Assembly: GCF_016595435.1 (NCBI RefSeq)
Contig: NZ_JAENIJ010000001.1
Span: 124,001 to 188,000, forward strand
DNA: 64,000 nucleotides
Origin: Luteolibacter pohnpeiensis
GTDB taxonomy: Bacteria > Verrucomicrobiota > Verrucomicrobiia > Verrucomicrobiales > Akkermansiaceae
Reading direction: 5' to 3'
Shown: piece after piece, positions 17,701-25,837 of the stretch
Numbering within the stretch: the stretch's first letter is position 1
Layout: each line of letters begins with the position of its first letter
Made by a program: the position numbers and the translations under genes
Notes under the pieces: generated by a model
What the model saw: the letters and a program-made list of their open reading frames with translations, nothing else
What the model was told of the DNA's origin: nothing
Databases searched by the model: none

Positions 17701-19360
17701 GGGATTCGCCGGATTGGTGATCTTCATTGACCACACGACCGCGAAGCATGAACCAAAGCCAGCGTCCTTGGCTGTCTTTGAGGCGGATTTCAGCTTCGGA
17801 TGAAATCGATTTCTCATCTGGTTTGGAGCGAAGCAAATTCAGCAATAAGCGTCTGTCCTCCGGGTGGACTCTGCGCCAGATCTGCCTCAAGGGATTGAGC
17901 GACAGGCTGTTTGACCATCCAAGCATGGTCGAAATCCGCTCACCCATTCCCAAACGGAGGGTTTTTGGAAACCATTCCCAGGTGTCGAACTCGGCCGCTT
18001 TCATGGCGTCGGTGAGTCGCTCTGACAATTGATCCACGCGGGAAGTGTGGGAGATCGATGCGAGATGGAGCAGAAACAGGGCGAGCAGCAAGCTCGCGAC
18101 GGAAACCGTCACTCCCATGGCTGCCAATCGGCGCGCTGCATACGGACGCAGCCATTCGCTGGCCGGGTAGTCCACGCCCAGCGCCGCTACCGCCTGGCGC
18201 TTGCCCGGAGCGTAGATCGGCAAGGTTGCGGTGAACCAAACCCCCCATTCATCGGAATTTGGGCCACCAAAGAAGGAGTTGCCGCCGAGTGTATTCAGCC
18301 ATTTCTGCGGATCGGCATTCAGCGGCGATCCTGGCGGCGAAAATTCCCGCGAGGTGGGACTTTCGGCATCGACGAGAAAGACCAAGCGATCGTGCCGCAT
18401 GCCGACGAGATAAACAAACCGGGTCTTCGGCAGTGCCTGGTGAATGTTCACCAGGCGAGATCTCAGCGTCAGATACGCTTCGCTCCGAGTCTCGTCTGGA
18501 TTGCCTTCGATCGCAGGGATGAGATTGGATTCCAAGGTGGTGGCACCGAGGTTGATGGCGCTGATGAGAGTATCGACTTGTTCCTGCTGGGCTTGATTTC
18601 CCAACCAATAGGCAAGCCATGCACCGTTGGTGACGGTGATGATGGCCGCCGTCATGATGATCGTCGTGCCAATCCGTTTGCGGCGACGAAGATTGGCGGA
18701 GAGTTCCAAGTTCACCGGTTCTACCACCGGTTTCCATAGTAGGAAGGCGATCCAAAGTGAGCCTGCTGCGGCGCCAGTGAGTGCCAGGATCATCGCCGTT
18801 CTGGTCGATGATTGGCCTTTGCCGTAAATGTCGTAAGCAGTTTCGACTGTTTCCGGCAGCATGCAAATGACCGGGATGAGGCTTAAAATGACGGCAACAC
18901 TCAGCCTCGTGATGAATTTTGGTGGGTTGGGGGCGTTTTGTTGCCGCCAGCCGGGGATTCTCCAGCCAGCCGCAAAGGCCAGTAAGGAAGAGGAAATCAG
19001 GAATGCCGCAGAGTGCAGCATTTTGACGCCGAGGATGAAAAATGCCACGAACGACAGTGACACGGCGAGAAACCGGCACAGGCGCAGGAGTTTGCGCTTT
19101 TTAAGACTGCCACCCAGCGCAAAGCGAACCAGGCTGGCGCAGAAAACCGCACCATAAAGCGCGTTGAGCACGATGATGGAAGAGCGGTCCGCACCGCTTG
19201 CAAAAGTTAAAAGTCCCGACCATGTCTGAATACCTAACGCGCTGAATGCCAGTGCTAGCCATAACCAGCGGTTCAGCCGTTGTGGCTGGAAATAAACCAT
19301 GATCGCCCCTGCCGCAGCCGACAGGAGAAACAGCCCGAGCATGAAGACGAGATAATCCAT
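14798..19360 (-). CDS. Large hybrid sensor histidine kinase with two receiver domains
   Basis: Protein of about 1520 aa. In order: about seven membrane segments (about 1-210); an eighth segment, a periplasmic sensor loop (about 265-405) and a ninth segment; three PAS domains (about 445-840); a GAF domain (about 845-1010); HisKA with TMSHEIRTPLNAV; HATPase with DSGIGI and GGSGLGL; and two receivers (LTDYRMPAMDG and FMDIQMPVMDG, each with its phospho-Asp and a Lys-Pro). It resembles BarA-type relays but lacks its own HPt, which is the next gene. ATG 19360 is preferred over the frame start at 19396, because the latter falls inside a 10-bp hairpin stem. Confidence 0.88.
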   Translation of the reverse strand: MDYLVFMLGLFLLSAAAGAIMVYFQPQRLNRWLWLALAFSALGIQTWSGLLTFASGADRSSIIVLNALYGAVFCASLVRFALGGSLKKRKLLRLCRFLAVSLSFVAFFILGVKMLHSAAFLISSSLLAFAAGWRIPGWRQQNAPNPPKFITRLSVAVILSLIPVICMLPETVETAYDIYGKGQSSTRTAMILALTGAAAGSLWIAFLLWKPVVEPVNLELSANLRRRKRIGTTIIMTAAIITVTNGAWLAYWLGNQAQQEQVDTLISAINLGATTLESNLIPAIEGNPDETRSEAYLTLRSRLVNIHQALPKTRFVYLVGMRHDRLVFLVDAESPTSREFSPPGSPLNADPQKWLNTLGGNSFFGGPNSDEWGVWFTATLPIYAPGKRQAVAALGVDYPASEWLRPYAARRLAAMGVTVSVASLLLALFLLHLASISHTSRVDQLSERLTDAMKAAEFDTWEWFPKTLRLGMGERISTMLGWSNSLSLNPLRQIWRRVHPEDRRLLLNLLRSKPDEKSISSEAEIRLKDSQGRWLWFMLRGRVVNEDHQSGESRVVGTILNIDESHRSRIEIDKQRRFALHVMESVPNGLAVVSSDGFVAYANAAFIRMSKRSESQLIGMPLRALMAMPGTATGGRAGFEATLQCPDGTDVAVQAFQAPLEESGKEAGFILAVVDLTNIKDTELALRRSRAEADRLAFVAKRTDNAVLITDTQGKIEWANEGFTRMSGYTREEIVGKPEGHLLGRTNASHAALAEAKRKLSAGQGFETETENITKDGRSYLVHIECQPLFDNQGVLTGFMAIKRDITRSRRSATLLEAVASISTSLLSDSFEASMWQHIMEALGHAAMVDQSYLYTIHAHPQTGMPMMRQIAEWKSELRRIKPLPPLHLFDFQASGCLDWYQAWAAGHDIAGVVADFPAHQQKGLKSREIRSLVMVPIFAGDNLWGMLGFNVCTEDRHWEAWEIAIMRSAAANIGLKVVAQGESDALRLARDEANHAAIAAERANKAKSTFLATMSHEIRTPLNAVIGIASLLETTDLNTQQKDYAETILRSSHFLLELINDILDYSRIESGKIELESTPFSMPDLCREVFEVVRVASIGKDIEMICRIDPSIPEFLVGDSGRLRQILVNLLGNAVKFTHAGFVSLMVEGRQSSENHWDIIFNVKDSGIGIATSSMEKLFKPFIQEDSSTTRRFGGSGLGLAISKRLAQLMHGDIHVSSVQGEGSNFTASATLLQAPQLAQSSPANASANSRFSNLRVLIVDDNDLNRRILGEILSLRGIHCQAADSPAEAIAICKKSPSFDLILTDYRMPAMDGAELVNALKAIQDCKNTRFVLLGSDNSYLTEVRDVFDEICSKPVWPTAIHSLLSRLFPDPQATPLALSAKPAAAEPETDRLKGLRVLVAEDNPNNQKVVRLLLRRMGIDPVIVDDGQQAVDAVHANDYDIVFMDIQMPVMDGLEASARIKSDNLPHPPYVIALTANAFHEDRDAAAAAGMDGYLSKPITLAGLRKTLMEITQTTST

Positions 19361-19386
19361 CAATCTCGAAGGTTCGGGGGGGTGAA

Positions 19387-19413
19387 CGCATTCCACGCGT
19401 GAAGTGGAATGCG
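19387..19413. promoter_or_regulatory. Perfect 10-bp inverted repeat upstream of the hybrid kinase
   Basis: CGCATTCCAC (19387-19396) and GTGGAATGCG (19404-19413) are exact inverted copies with a 7-base spacer. The repeat lies about 27 bases before the kinase start codon on the minus strand. It could be an operator for a dimeric regulator or a leader hairpin. No known factor can be named. Confidence 0.5.
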
Positions 19414-19529
19414 CAGCTGAGTCAGTGGGGGGAACTGGTTCATCCGGATTTGCAGAGGTAATGATTTACCCTGGCGAATGTCAACGAGCTTGAGAACAGT
19501 GTATGATCTCTCGATGCCATCGCCTGCAA

Positions 19530-19545
19530 ACCGGATGCATCCGGT
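19530..19545. terminator. 16-bp perfect palindrome just after the M42 peptidase gene
   Basis: ACCGGATGCATCCGGT is fully self-complementary and begins within six bases of the M42 stop codon on the minus strand. As RNA it would give a 6-bp stem with a 4-base loop. There is no T-run, so termination is only one option; a protein-binding site is the other. Confidence 0.35.
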
Positions 19546-19550
19546 AGTCG

Positions 19551-20651
19551 CTACGGCAATGACTGAAGAGACTGTTCGAAGGTATCGTTTTCATCGAGGG
19601 ATAGCACAAACTGCGTGAGCAACTCGATAATCTTGGAGATGTCATCAAGGTGAGCGGTCTCCACAACCGAGTGCATGCAACGTAACGGAAGCGATACCAA
19701 CGCGCTAGGTACGCCATCACGGGTGTGGAAGATCTTGTCGGTGTCCGTGCCGGTAAAGCGGCTGCTGGCTTCGTGCTGGAGCGGGATTTTTGCTTCGGCT
19801 GCGACCTCGATGACGCGCTTGGTCACCAAAGGATGATTCGCAGTGCCGTGGGTGAGGGCGGGGCCTCCGTTCAGTTTCACTTGGCCATATTTCGTCGCAT
19901 CCATGCCTGGGGTGTCGGTGGCGTGAGTGACGTCTAGGCAGATGCAAACGTCCGGCATCAAGCGGTGGGTTGCCATCATCGCACCGTGACCACCGATTTC
20001 CTCTTGAATGCAGTTGAGGCAGATGAGTGAGAAATCCGGCTTCTGACCGGAAGCGGCGATTCGCTTCATGACCTGGGCAATGATGTAGCCGCCAACGCGG
20101 TTGTCCAGGGCGCGGCTGACGATCTTGTTGTTGCCGAGTTCCATCATCCCTTCCTGATAAACGGCTGGATGACCGACGCGAATGCCCAGCTCGGCGACTT
20201 CTTCTGCGCTGTCGGCTCCGACATCGATCCAGAGTTCGTGAACTTCCGGTGCATGCTCCGGCCCGGAAAGAAACCGGCGGAGGTGGATCGCGGTATTTCC
20301 AATGATGCCGGACACCGGGCCTTTATCACCGAGGATCGTGAGACGTCTGCCTCGCGCGATGGCGACGTCAGAGCCTCCCATGCGATCGACCCGGATGAAG
20401 CCTTTCTCGTCGATGTATTTGATCATGAAACCGATCTCATCGGCGTGTGCCGTGAGCATGACGGTCCGCTTGGATTTGCCCGCCAAGGTTGCCCAGGTGG
20501 AGCCGTAGGCATCGCACTGGACGTCGTCAGCATATTCGCCGATCCATTTGGCCCAGACTCGCTGGCCAGGCATTTCGAATCCGGTCGGGCTGGGGGTGAT
20601 GAGAAGGTTGTTGAGGAATTCGCGATCGTCTTTATTCACGCCCTCATTCAA
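19551..20651 (-). CDS. M42-family aminopeptidase (FrvX/glutamyl aminopeptidase type)
   Basis: Protein of 366 aa with the binuclear-metal residues of M42: TAHADEIGFM, then SRALDNRVGGYI, QEEIGGHGAM and DVTHATDTPG. These self-compartmentalising dodecameric peptidases remove N-terminal residues from short peptides in the cytoplasm. It is the third gene of a minus-strand run after add and the aminotransferase (gaps of 34 and 45 bases), probably co-transcribed. Confidence 0.9.
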   Translation of the reverse strand: MNEGVNKDDREFLNNLLITPSPTGFEMPGQRVWAKWIGEYADDVQCDAYGSTWATLAGKSKRTVMLTAHADEIGFMIKYIDEKGFIRVDRMGGSDVAIARGRRLTILGDKGPVSGIIGNTAIHLRRFLSGPEHAPEVHELWIDVGADSAEEVAELGIRVGHPAVYQEGMMELGNNKIVSRALDNRVGGYIIAQVMKRIAASGQKPDFSLICLNCIQEEIGGHGAMMATHRLMPDVCICLDVTHATDTPGMDATKYGQVKLNGGPALTHGTANHPLVTKRVIEVAAEAKIPLQHEASSRFTGTDTDKIFHTRDGVPSALVSLPLRCMHSVVETAHLDDISKIIELLTQFVLSLDENDTFEQSLQSLP

Positions 20652-20696
20652 GGAAAACCCCGGCCTGCTGGCAAGGGCGGACGGGGAATAACCCCA

Positions 20697-21800
20697 TCAA
20701 AGACTGGCCTTGAGAGCGGAAAGCAGCAGATCCACGTTGGCGACGGTCGCGGCATGTCCCATCAGCCCGATACGCCATGCTTTTCCGGCAAATGGTCCAA
20801 GCCCGGCACCGATTTCGATCGAGTAGTTTTCCAGCAGCGCCTGCCGCACGCTTGCATCGTCGATGCCATCCGGAATGTGGACGCAGTTCAGCGTGTGCAA
20901 AGAATGCTTTGGGACATAGGAAATGCCCATCGTTTCCAATCCGGCACGCAGCCGCAGGTGGACCTGGCGGTGACGCTCGATCCGATTTTCCAAACCTTCT
21001 TCCAGCACGATGGCGAGCGCCTCATATAGCGCATAGATCATGTTGACCGGTGCGGTGTGGTGGTAAGCGCGCTTGCCACTGCCACTGTAGTAGGCTTTCA
21101 GCATCGAGACGTCGAAATACCAGCTCTGAACCTTGGTTTTGCGCTTTTCCATCGCGTCCATCGCAGCGGGTGAAAACGAAACCGGTGAGAGTCCAGGCGG
21201 GCAGGAGAGACATTTCTGGGTGCCGGAGTAAATGGCATCGATTTGCCAATCATCGACTCGAACCTCGTGCCCGCCAAGTGAGGTGACGGCATCGACGACA
21301 AGCAGCATGCCAGCTTCGTGGACGATTTTGGAGACGGATTCGATCGGTTGGTGCGCGCCGGTGGAGGTTTCCGCGTGGACGATCGCCAAGGCTTTTGACT
21401 TTGGAAAGCGCTCCACCGCATCCGCGATCATCTCATCCGGAAACGTTTCACCCCAAGGAACTTCGATCGCGTGGACCGTGACTCCTGCACGCTGCATCAC
21501 GTCCACCATCCGCGTTCCGAAAACTCCGTTCACACAGACGATGGCTTCGTCGCCTGGCTCCATCAGGTTCGTCACAATGCACTCCATGCCAGCCATACCC
21601 GTCGCGGAAACGGGGAAGGTGAGGGCATTTTGGGTTTGGAACACATCCCGTAACATCACGCAGGTCTGATCCATGATCTCGACATACTTCGGGTCGAGAT
21701 GACCCAGCGTGGGCGAACCGAGAGCCCGGAGGACCCGGCTGGATACCGAGCTAGGGCCTGGTCCCATCAAAATGCGTTCCGGTGGATTGAGAGGTTTCAT
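20697..21800 (-). CDS. AGT/PucG-type class V aminotransferase
   Basis: Protein of 367 aa of the alanine/serine-glyoxylate aminotransferase family: GPGPSSVSSRVLRAL at the N-terminus, HAETSTG, VDAVTSLGG, and the PLP lysine in YSGTQKCLSCPPG. It matches alanine-glyoxylate, serine-glyoxylate and ureidoglycine-glyoxylate (PucG) enzymes. The adenosine deaminase upstream and the uricase locus 10 kb away make the PucG role attractive, but the residues that separate these activities cannot be judged here. It lies in an operon with add. Confidence 0.85.
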   Translation of the reverse strand: MKPLNPPERILMGPGPSSVSSRVLRALGSPTLGHLDPKYVEIMDQTCVMLRDVFQTQNALTFPVSATGMAGMECIVTNLMEPGDEAIVCVNGVFGTRMVDVMQRAGVTVHAIEVPWGETFPDEMIADAVERFPKSKALAIVHAETSTGAHQPIESVSKIVHEAGMLLVVDAVTSLGGHEVRVDDWQIDAIYSGTQKCLSCPPGLSPVSFSPAAMDAMEKRKTKVQSWYFDVSMLKAYYSGSGKRAYHHTAPVNMIYALYEALAIVLEEGLENRIERHRQVHLRLRAGLETMGISYVPKHSLHTLNCVHIPDGIDDASVRQALLENYSIEIGAGLGPFAGKAWRIGLMGHAATVANVDLLLSALKASL

Positions 21801-21834
21801 GGCGATATGGAGAAAGTTTTAACAGTGGTGATGA

Positions 21835-22968
21835 TCAGCTCCGGGCCTTGGCAAAGCCGGGTTTGATTTTCTCGTAGATCATCGAAATTCGGTCATCGTA
21901 TGGGGCAAACGCGCTTTTCATGGCGTTGATCGAAAGTTTTTCCAGGTCTGCGAGGCTCAGATTGAAGGTTTCCGCGGCGAGCTTGGTTTCCCGTGTCATG
22001 CTGGTGTCACTCATCAATCGATCGTCCGTATTCAGGCTAACGCGAAACCCGCGCTCGAAAAATTTGCCAAAGGGATGCTCCTCCAAAGTTGGCGTCGCCC
22101 CGGTGTGGACGTTGCTCAGTAGACACATTTCCAAAGGGATACGTCGATCCAAAATGTATTGGGCGAGGGGACCGAGCTTCAGGCTTCCGTCCGGCATGGT
22201 CTGAATGTCATCCCGCAGCCGCGTTGCGTGGCCCAGGCGATGAGCCCCGCAATACTGCAGCGCCTGCCAGATGGATTCCGGTCCGAACGCTTCACCCGCG
22301 TGAATGGTGATATAAAAATTGGCGCGCTCGATCGCTTGAAAGGCCTCGACATGTTTTTTGGGTGGAAACCCGGATTCGCCACCGGCGAGGTCAAAGCCGA
22401 CAACTCCTCGTTCCCGCCAGCGGATCGCAAGCTCCGCAGCTTCTAGAGAGCTGGACAGGTGGCGCATCGCGCAAATGATCAGCCCCCATTCCACTCCGTA
22501 TGTCTGCTGGCCGCGCTCAAGGCCGCGAATCACGGCTTCCACCACCTCATCCTGATTCAGGCCCGAATGGATGTGCAGAATCGGCGCGAAACGCACTTCG
22601 GCGTAGACGACGCCGTCTTCGTACATGTCCTCGATGAATTCAAATGCAACACGCTCAATGGCTTCAGGTGTTTGCATCACCGAGGTGGTGTGCTGGAAGC
22701 CTTCGAGATATTCCGGCAAATTTCCCCGCTGGGCACCACGGTGGAACCAATCCGCCAAATCTTTTGCATCGCGCGTGGGAAGGCCGCGATAATTTTGTTC
22801 TTCCGCCAGCTCGATCACGGTGCGCGGGCGCAGGCCTCCGTCCAGGTGTTCGTGCAGTAAGACTTTAGGTAGTTTTTGGATATCAACTACTTGAGTAAGA
22901 TTTTTTCCTCTCAGCCGCGTGAGATCAACCGCTTCAGGCGGTAGTTTGATTGCGGTGCTTTCCATCAT
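21835..22968 (-). CDS. add: Adenosine deaminase family protein
   Basis: Protein of 377 aa with the zinc and catalytic motifs of adenosine deaminase: LHEHLDGGLRP, IHAGEAFGPESIW (catalytic Glu), RLGHATRL and SLNTDDRLMSDT. It should deaminate adenosine to inosine, feeding purine salvage or breakdown. Two adjacent ATG codons start the gene. It appears to lead a three-gene run with the aminotransferase and the M42 peptidase. Confidence 0.9.
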   Translation of the reverse strand: MMESTAIKLPPEAVDLTRLRGKNLTQVVDIQKLPKVLLHEHLDGGLRPRTVIELAEEQNYRGLPTRDAKDLADWFHRGAQRGNLPEYLEGFQHTTSVMQTPEAIERVAFEFIEDMYEDGVVYAEVRFAPILHIHSGLNQDEVVEAVIRGLERGQQTYGVEWGLIICAMRHLSSSLEAAELAIRWRERGVVGFDLAGGESGFPPKKHVEAFQAIERANFYITIHAGEAFGPESIWQALQYCGAHRLGHATRLRDDIQTMPDGSLKLGPLAQYILDRRIPLEMCLLSNVHTGATPTLEEHPFGKFFERGFRVSLNTDDRLMSDTSMTRETKLAAETFNLSLADLEKLSINAMKSAFAPYDDRISMIYEKIKPGFAKARS

Positions 22969-23074
22969 GATCCAACGCGTTCAGCAGTTTCCGGTCCTGA
23001 GGCATTGAGAAAGCACAAAAAGCATAGGCTTGATTTGTAAAGATGTCCTAAATAATCTGCACGCTCTCAGAACA

Positions 23075-24007
23075 ATGGCCCGAAAGAGCACCAAAAAACC
23101 CAGCAATCGACCTGCGCCAGCCAATCAGCGGCGTTCGCGGCAACCGATTACGGAGCTATTGAGCACCGCAAACCGCCGTGCCCACGAGCGCGCAAACCGT
23201 CGCGGTGGGCGGCGGGAGTATCGATCTGTCCAGGCCGCAATCGCCGAGTCCGCACCAATGGACGACATCGGCGCACTTGAATGGACCAAGCGCCTGCTGC
23301 GCTGGATCATCGGTCTGATCCTGCTGCCAATCTGCTGGGTGACGACGTGGACCTTTCTTTCACGTTTTTCGTATGCGACCGTGCATCAAGGGTTTTGGCA
23401 AACGCCGGAGTTTTGGTATTTCGCCACCGGCATTTTATTAATGGTGGGCTGGTTTTGGTCAGGACTTCTGCGGGATTTATTTTTATATTTATATGTATTG
23501 GGCCACGAGTTGACCCATGCGATTTTTGTCATCATCCATTTTGGCAAAGTCACCGATTTTCATGTCAGCACGTCGGGCGGTTATATCACGACCAATAAGA
23601 CGAATCTGATGATCGCGCTGTCTCCTTATTTCGTACCTTTTTGGTCGGCCGTTGTGGTGCTCGCCTATTTGCTAGGAAGGTTATTTTTCGGACCAACGCC
23701 CGAACTCGAAAATCTGCTTTATGTCACAGTGGGTTATACTTGGGCGTTTCACATGCTTTGGACCTTATGGATGCTGCCGAGGGACCAGCCCGACCTTCAG
23801 GAGCACGGCGTTTTCCTTTCGTTGATCATCATCTACTTGGCGAATCTGTTGGTACTCGTTGCCTTGCTTTGCCTGGCAGATGCCCAGTTGGACAGCTTTA
23901 GCGCTTTCGGACGCGAATGGATACGCGACGCGGCGACTTGGGGTGATATGGCATGGCGCTGGGCCAACGAGCTCGCACGCACGGTGCAATCCCGGGTCAT
24001 GTTGTGA
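23075..24007 (+). CDS. M50-like membrane metalloprotease
   Basis: Protein of 310 aa: a basic, Arg-rich cytoplasmic head (1-70), then about six membrane segments with the zinc motif HELTH at residues 144-148 inside the membrane region (LYVLGHELTHAIF). This placement suggests an M50/site-2-protease-like or related intramembrane enzyme. I do not see a clear second metal-ligand motif of the NxxPxxxxDG type, so catalysis is not proven. ATG 23075 is the first ATG in frame; no ribosome site is evident. Confidence 0.65.
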   Translation: MARKSTKKPSNRPAPANQRRSRQPITELLSTANRRAHERANRRGGRREYRSVQAAIAESAPMDDIGALEWTKRLLRWIIGLILLPICWVTTWTFLSRFSYATVHQGFWQTPEFWYFATGILLMVGWFWSGLLRDLFLYLYVLGHELTHAIFVIIHFGKVTDFHVSTSGGYITTNKTNLMIALSPYFVPFWSAVVVLAYLLGRLFFGPTPELENLLYVTVGYTWAFHMLWTLWMLPRDQPDLQEHGVFLSLIIIYLANLLVLVALLCLADAQLDSFSAFGREWIRDAATWGDMAWRWANELARTVQSRVML

Positions 24008-24026
24008 TTTTTACGCTCGCAGGCTC

Positions 24027-24254
24027 ATGCAAACGTTTCAGGTAAAAGTGAAGCCGAACGCACGTGAAAGTGCTTTGACGCTTCAAGATGACGGAACCTG
24101 GAAAGCCTCGATTAAGGCCCCGCCTGTGGATGGCAAAGCGAATGCGGAATTGATCCAATTGATATCAAAGAAGTTCCATTGCTCCAAGTCTGCCATCACC
24201 ATCAAAAGCGGTGCGGGAGCGCGATTGAAATTGATACATATTTCAAATGTTTGA
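24027..24254 (+). CDS. DUF167/YggU family protein
   Basis: Protein of 75 aa with VKPNARES near the start and APPVDGKANAELIQLISKKF, the defining block of the YggU/UPF0235 family. Function is unknown. The start at ATG 24027 comes 19 bases after the M50-like gene, so they probably form a pair. The stop codon overlaps the first copy of a 12-bp direct repeat. Confidence 0.85.
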   Translation: MQTFQVKVKPNARESALTLQDDGTWKASIKAPPVDGKANAELIQLISKKFHCSKSAITIKSGAGARLKLIHISNV

Positions 24255-24288
24255 TGAGTCATTTCCTAGTTGGAAAGATGAGTCATTT
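24253..24288. repeat. 12-bp direct repeat after the YggU gene
   Basis: GATGAGTCATTT occurs at 24253-24264 and again at 24277-24288, one copy every 24 bases. The first copy overlaps the YggU stop codon. This may be a local duplication or a paired binding site. Confidence 0.6.
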
Positions 24289-24297
24289 TTAATGATT

Positions 24298-24504
24298 TCA
24301 GCCATCGATCGCTACGTGATCACGGAATGGTTGAATGGGTTCAGGTGCGATAAGTTCGCCATTGTGTAAGGGATAGCACAATGCCCATCCCCCCAAGGAC
24401 GGGTCCGCGGGTGTCGGAAAAAGGGATCCGATGCCCGCGGTCATTCCCCGACGGATTTGCTCCTCAAATGATCGGTCGGGAATTCTTTTAAAAATTTTCG
24501 TCAA
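24298..24504 (-). CDS. Possible small protein, uncertain
   Basis: Frame of 68 codons opening with TTG (24504), with an internal ATG preceded by GGGGA that would give about 48 aa. The codon choice looks coding-like and the C-terminal part reads as a soluble peptide, but no family is recognised. It occupies an otherwise gene-free stretch and points away from the ncRNA promoter next to it. It may be a remnant of a lost gene. Confidence 0.3.
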   Translation of the reverse strand: MTKIFKRIPDRSFEEQIRRGMTAGIGSLFPTPADPSLGGWALCYPLHNGELIAPEPIQPFRDHVAIDG

Positions 24505-24550
24505 ACAAACATTGGTTCGGAAATCTTAGAATTTGTTTTGTAAAAAATAC

Positions 24551-24579
24551 TTGTAGTTAAGAAATTTTTTGCATATTAT
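24551..24579 (+). promoter_or_regulatory. Sigma-70-type promoter of the ncRNA
   Basis: TTGTAG (24551-24556) and TATTAT (24574-24579) are separated by exactly 17 bases within an AT-rich stretch. Transcription would begin near 24586. No protein gene follows on this strand before the terminator at 24731-24765. Confidence 0.65.
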
Positions 24580-24585
24580 GCCGGA

Positions 24586-24765
24586 GTAGTGCTGCAACGC
24601 AGGCTTGCTTGTCGAAGCAGGGCTACCATTTCCAGATTTCGTCTGGTTCGTTCGTGAGTGACTGATATCCGGGGGGAGATTGATCGCTCACTTCGTTCAA
24701 GGCGGAACCATTTGGGGGAAATGTGCAAGGAAAGGCGCGATCCATTGCGGACGCGCCTTTTCTTT
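24586..24765 (+). ncRNA. Candidate structured non-coding RNA of about 180 nt
   Basis: It is bounded by a promoter and an intrinsic terminator, with no convincing reading frame between. Predicted helices by eye: 24586-24595 with 24617-24626 (9 of 10 pairs); CCAGA/TCTGG at 24632-24646 with a 5-base loop; GTGAGTGA 24654-24661 with TCGCTCAC 24684-24691; and CATTT/AAATG at 24709-24723 with a GGGGG loop. G-runs sit in two loops. It lacks the 4.5S RNA GGAAG signature, tmRNA ends and RNase P features. 6S RNA has a suitable length, but tandem short hairpins are unlike its rod shape. Identity unknown. Confidence 0.6.
24731..24765 (+). terminator. Intrinsic terminator of the ncRNA
   Basis: AAAGGCGCG (24731-24739) pairs perfectly with CGCGCCTTT (24752-24760), the loop itself can add three more pairs, and a T-rich tail (TTTTCTTT, 24758-24765) follows. 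This is a strong rho-independent terminator on the plus strand, 72 bases before the end of the convergent nucleotidyltransferase gene. Confidence 0.8.
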
Positions 24766-24836
24766 GTTATTTGCGATTTGATTCGGCAAAGAACCAGACG
24801 GAACCAGAGCGCTGGGCCATGGTTCCGATCATTCGT

Positions 24837-25748
24837 TCAGGCCAGAGGGGATGGGTATTCCCCGGAATCGATCAGGTTCTGAATGGAATGCACCACATGC
24901 GGCTTGTCGGCCGGATAGGTGACGCCGAACCAGTGGCTTGTGGTTTCGAGAACCTTGCAGTCGGCCTTGCCGGCGCGGATCAAGGAATCGACAACTGTCG
25001 GAATGTAGCACTCGGACTTTTCCTCGGTGCCGCGAGCTTTGAGAAAGTCGGTGAACTCGCTTTCGATATGGTCGAAGAAGCACGGGGTAAAAGCCCAGAA
25101 ATTCATCGAAACTGGCGTGCCCTCGGTGATTTCGCGGCGTTGGCCATCGAGCGCTTGGCCTCTGACGACACCGTCGGATTCGCGCAAAATTTCGACGTAT
25201 TCCTCGACCTCCGTGAGCAGATCGGCGGCGTCGTGTTTGCAAATGCCACGGTTGACATCGCCGTGATCCGAAAGGGTGTTTTCCAGCGGATATCCGACCA
25301 TCGCATAGTGGGCGACACCATTTTCCGCTGGCGGGTTGGTGAGAAATTTCGCCGCGCACTCGTAGGCGTTCTGACCGTAGAAATCATCGGCGTTGATGAC
25401 GGCGAATGGCTCTTTCACGATTTCACGAGCGGCGCGAATCGCGTGGCTGGTCCCCCATGGTTTGGAGCGGCCAGCGGGAACGCTGAATCCTTCCGGCAGA
25501 TCATCGAGCCGTTGAAAGGCGTAGTCCACTTGAATGGAATCGGCAAACCGCGCACCGACTCCTTGCTTGAAGGCATCGGCAAAATCTTCGCGGATGATGA
25601 AAACCACACGGCCAAAGCCGGCGCGAATGGCATCAAAAACCGAGTAGTCCAAGACAGTTTCACCATTCGGGCCCATTGGGTCCATTTGTTTCAGGCCGCC
25701 GTATCGGCTGCCCATTCCGGCTGCGAGAACGAGAAGAGTGGGTTTCAT
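24837..25748 (-). CDS. Sugar-phosphate nucleotidyltransferase-like protein
   Basis: Protein of 303 aa beginning MKPTLLVLAAGMGSRYGGLKQ, the nucleotide-binding loop of NTP-transferases (GlmU/RfbA/GalU fold), followed by PWGTSHAIRAA and VINADDFYG, the metal-binding Asp block. It likely transfers a nucleotide to a sugar phosphate; the sugar is unknown. ATG 25748 is chosen because the fold begins there. The gene stands alone, convergent with the ncRNA and downstream of the metal ABC transporter. Confidence 0.82.
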   Translation of the reverse strand: MKPTLLVLAAGMGSRYGGLKQMDPMGPNGETVLDYSVFDAIRAGFGRVVFIIREDFADAFKQGVGARFADSIQVDYAFQRLDDLPEGFSVPAGRSKPWGTSHAIRAAREIVKEPFAVINADDFYGQNAYECAAKFLTNPPAENGVAHYAMVGYPLENTLSDHGDVNRGICKHDAADLLTEVEEYVEILRESDGVVRGQALDGQRREITEGTPVSMNFWAFTPCFFDHIESEFTDFLKARGTEEKSECYIPTVVDSLIRAGKADCKVLETTSHWFGVTYPADKPHVVHSIQNLIDSGEYPSPLA

Positions 25749-25837
25749 GAGTGGTTGGCCGCGTGGTTCGGGACGGCACGCGCGGAGGGAATCAAGACCA
25801 GGCGTTTGGAGCAAGCCTGCAGACATTCAGGACCCGC

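Noticed and set aside
24586-24765. The structured RNA as a riboswitch
   Set aside because: It ends in its own terminator, and the next gene is on the opposite strand, so there is no gene to regulate in cis.
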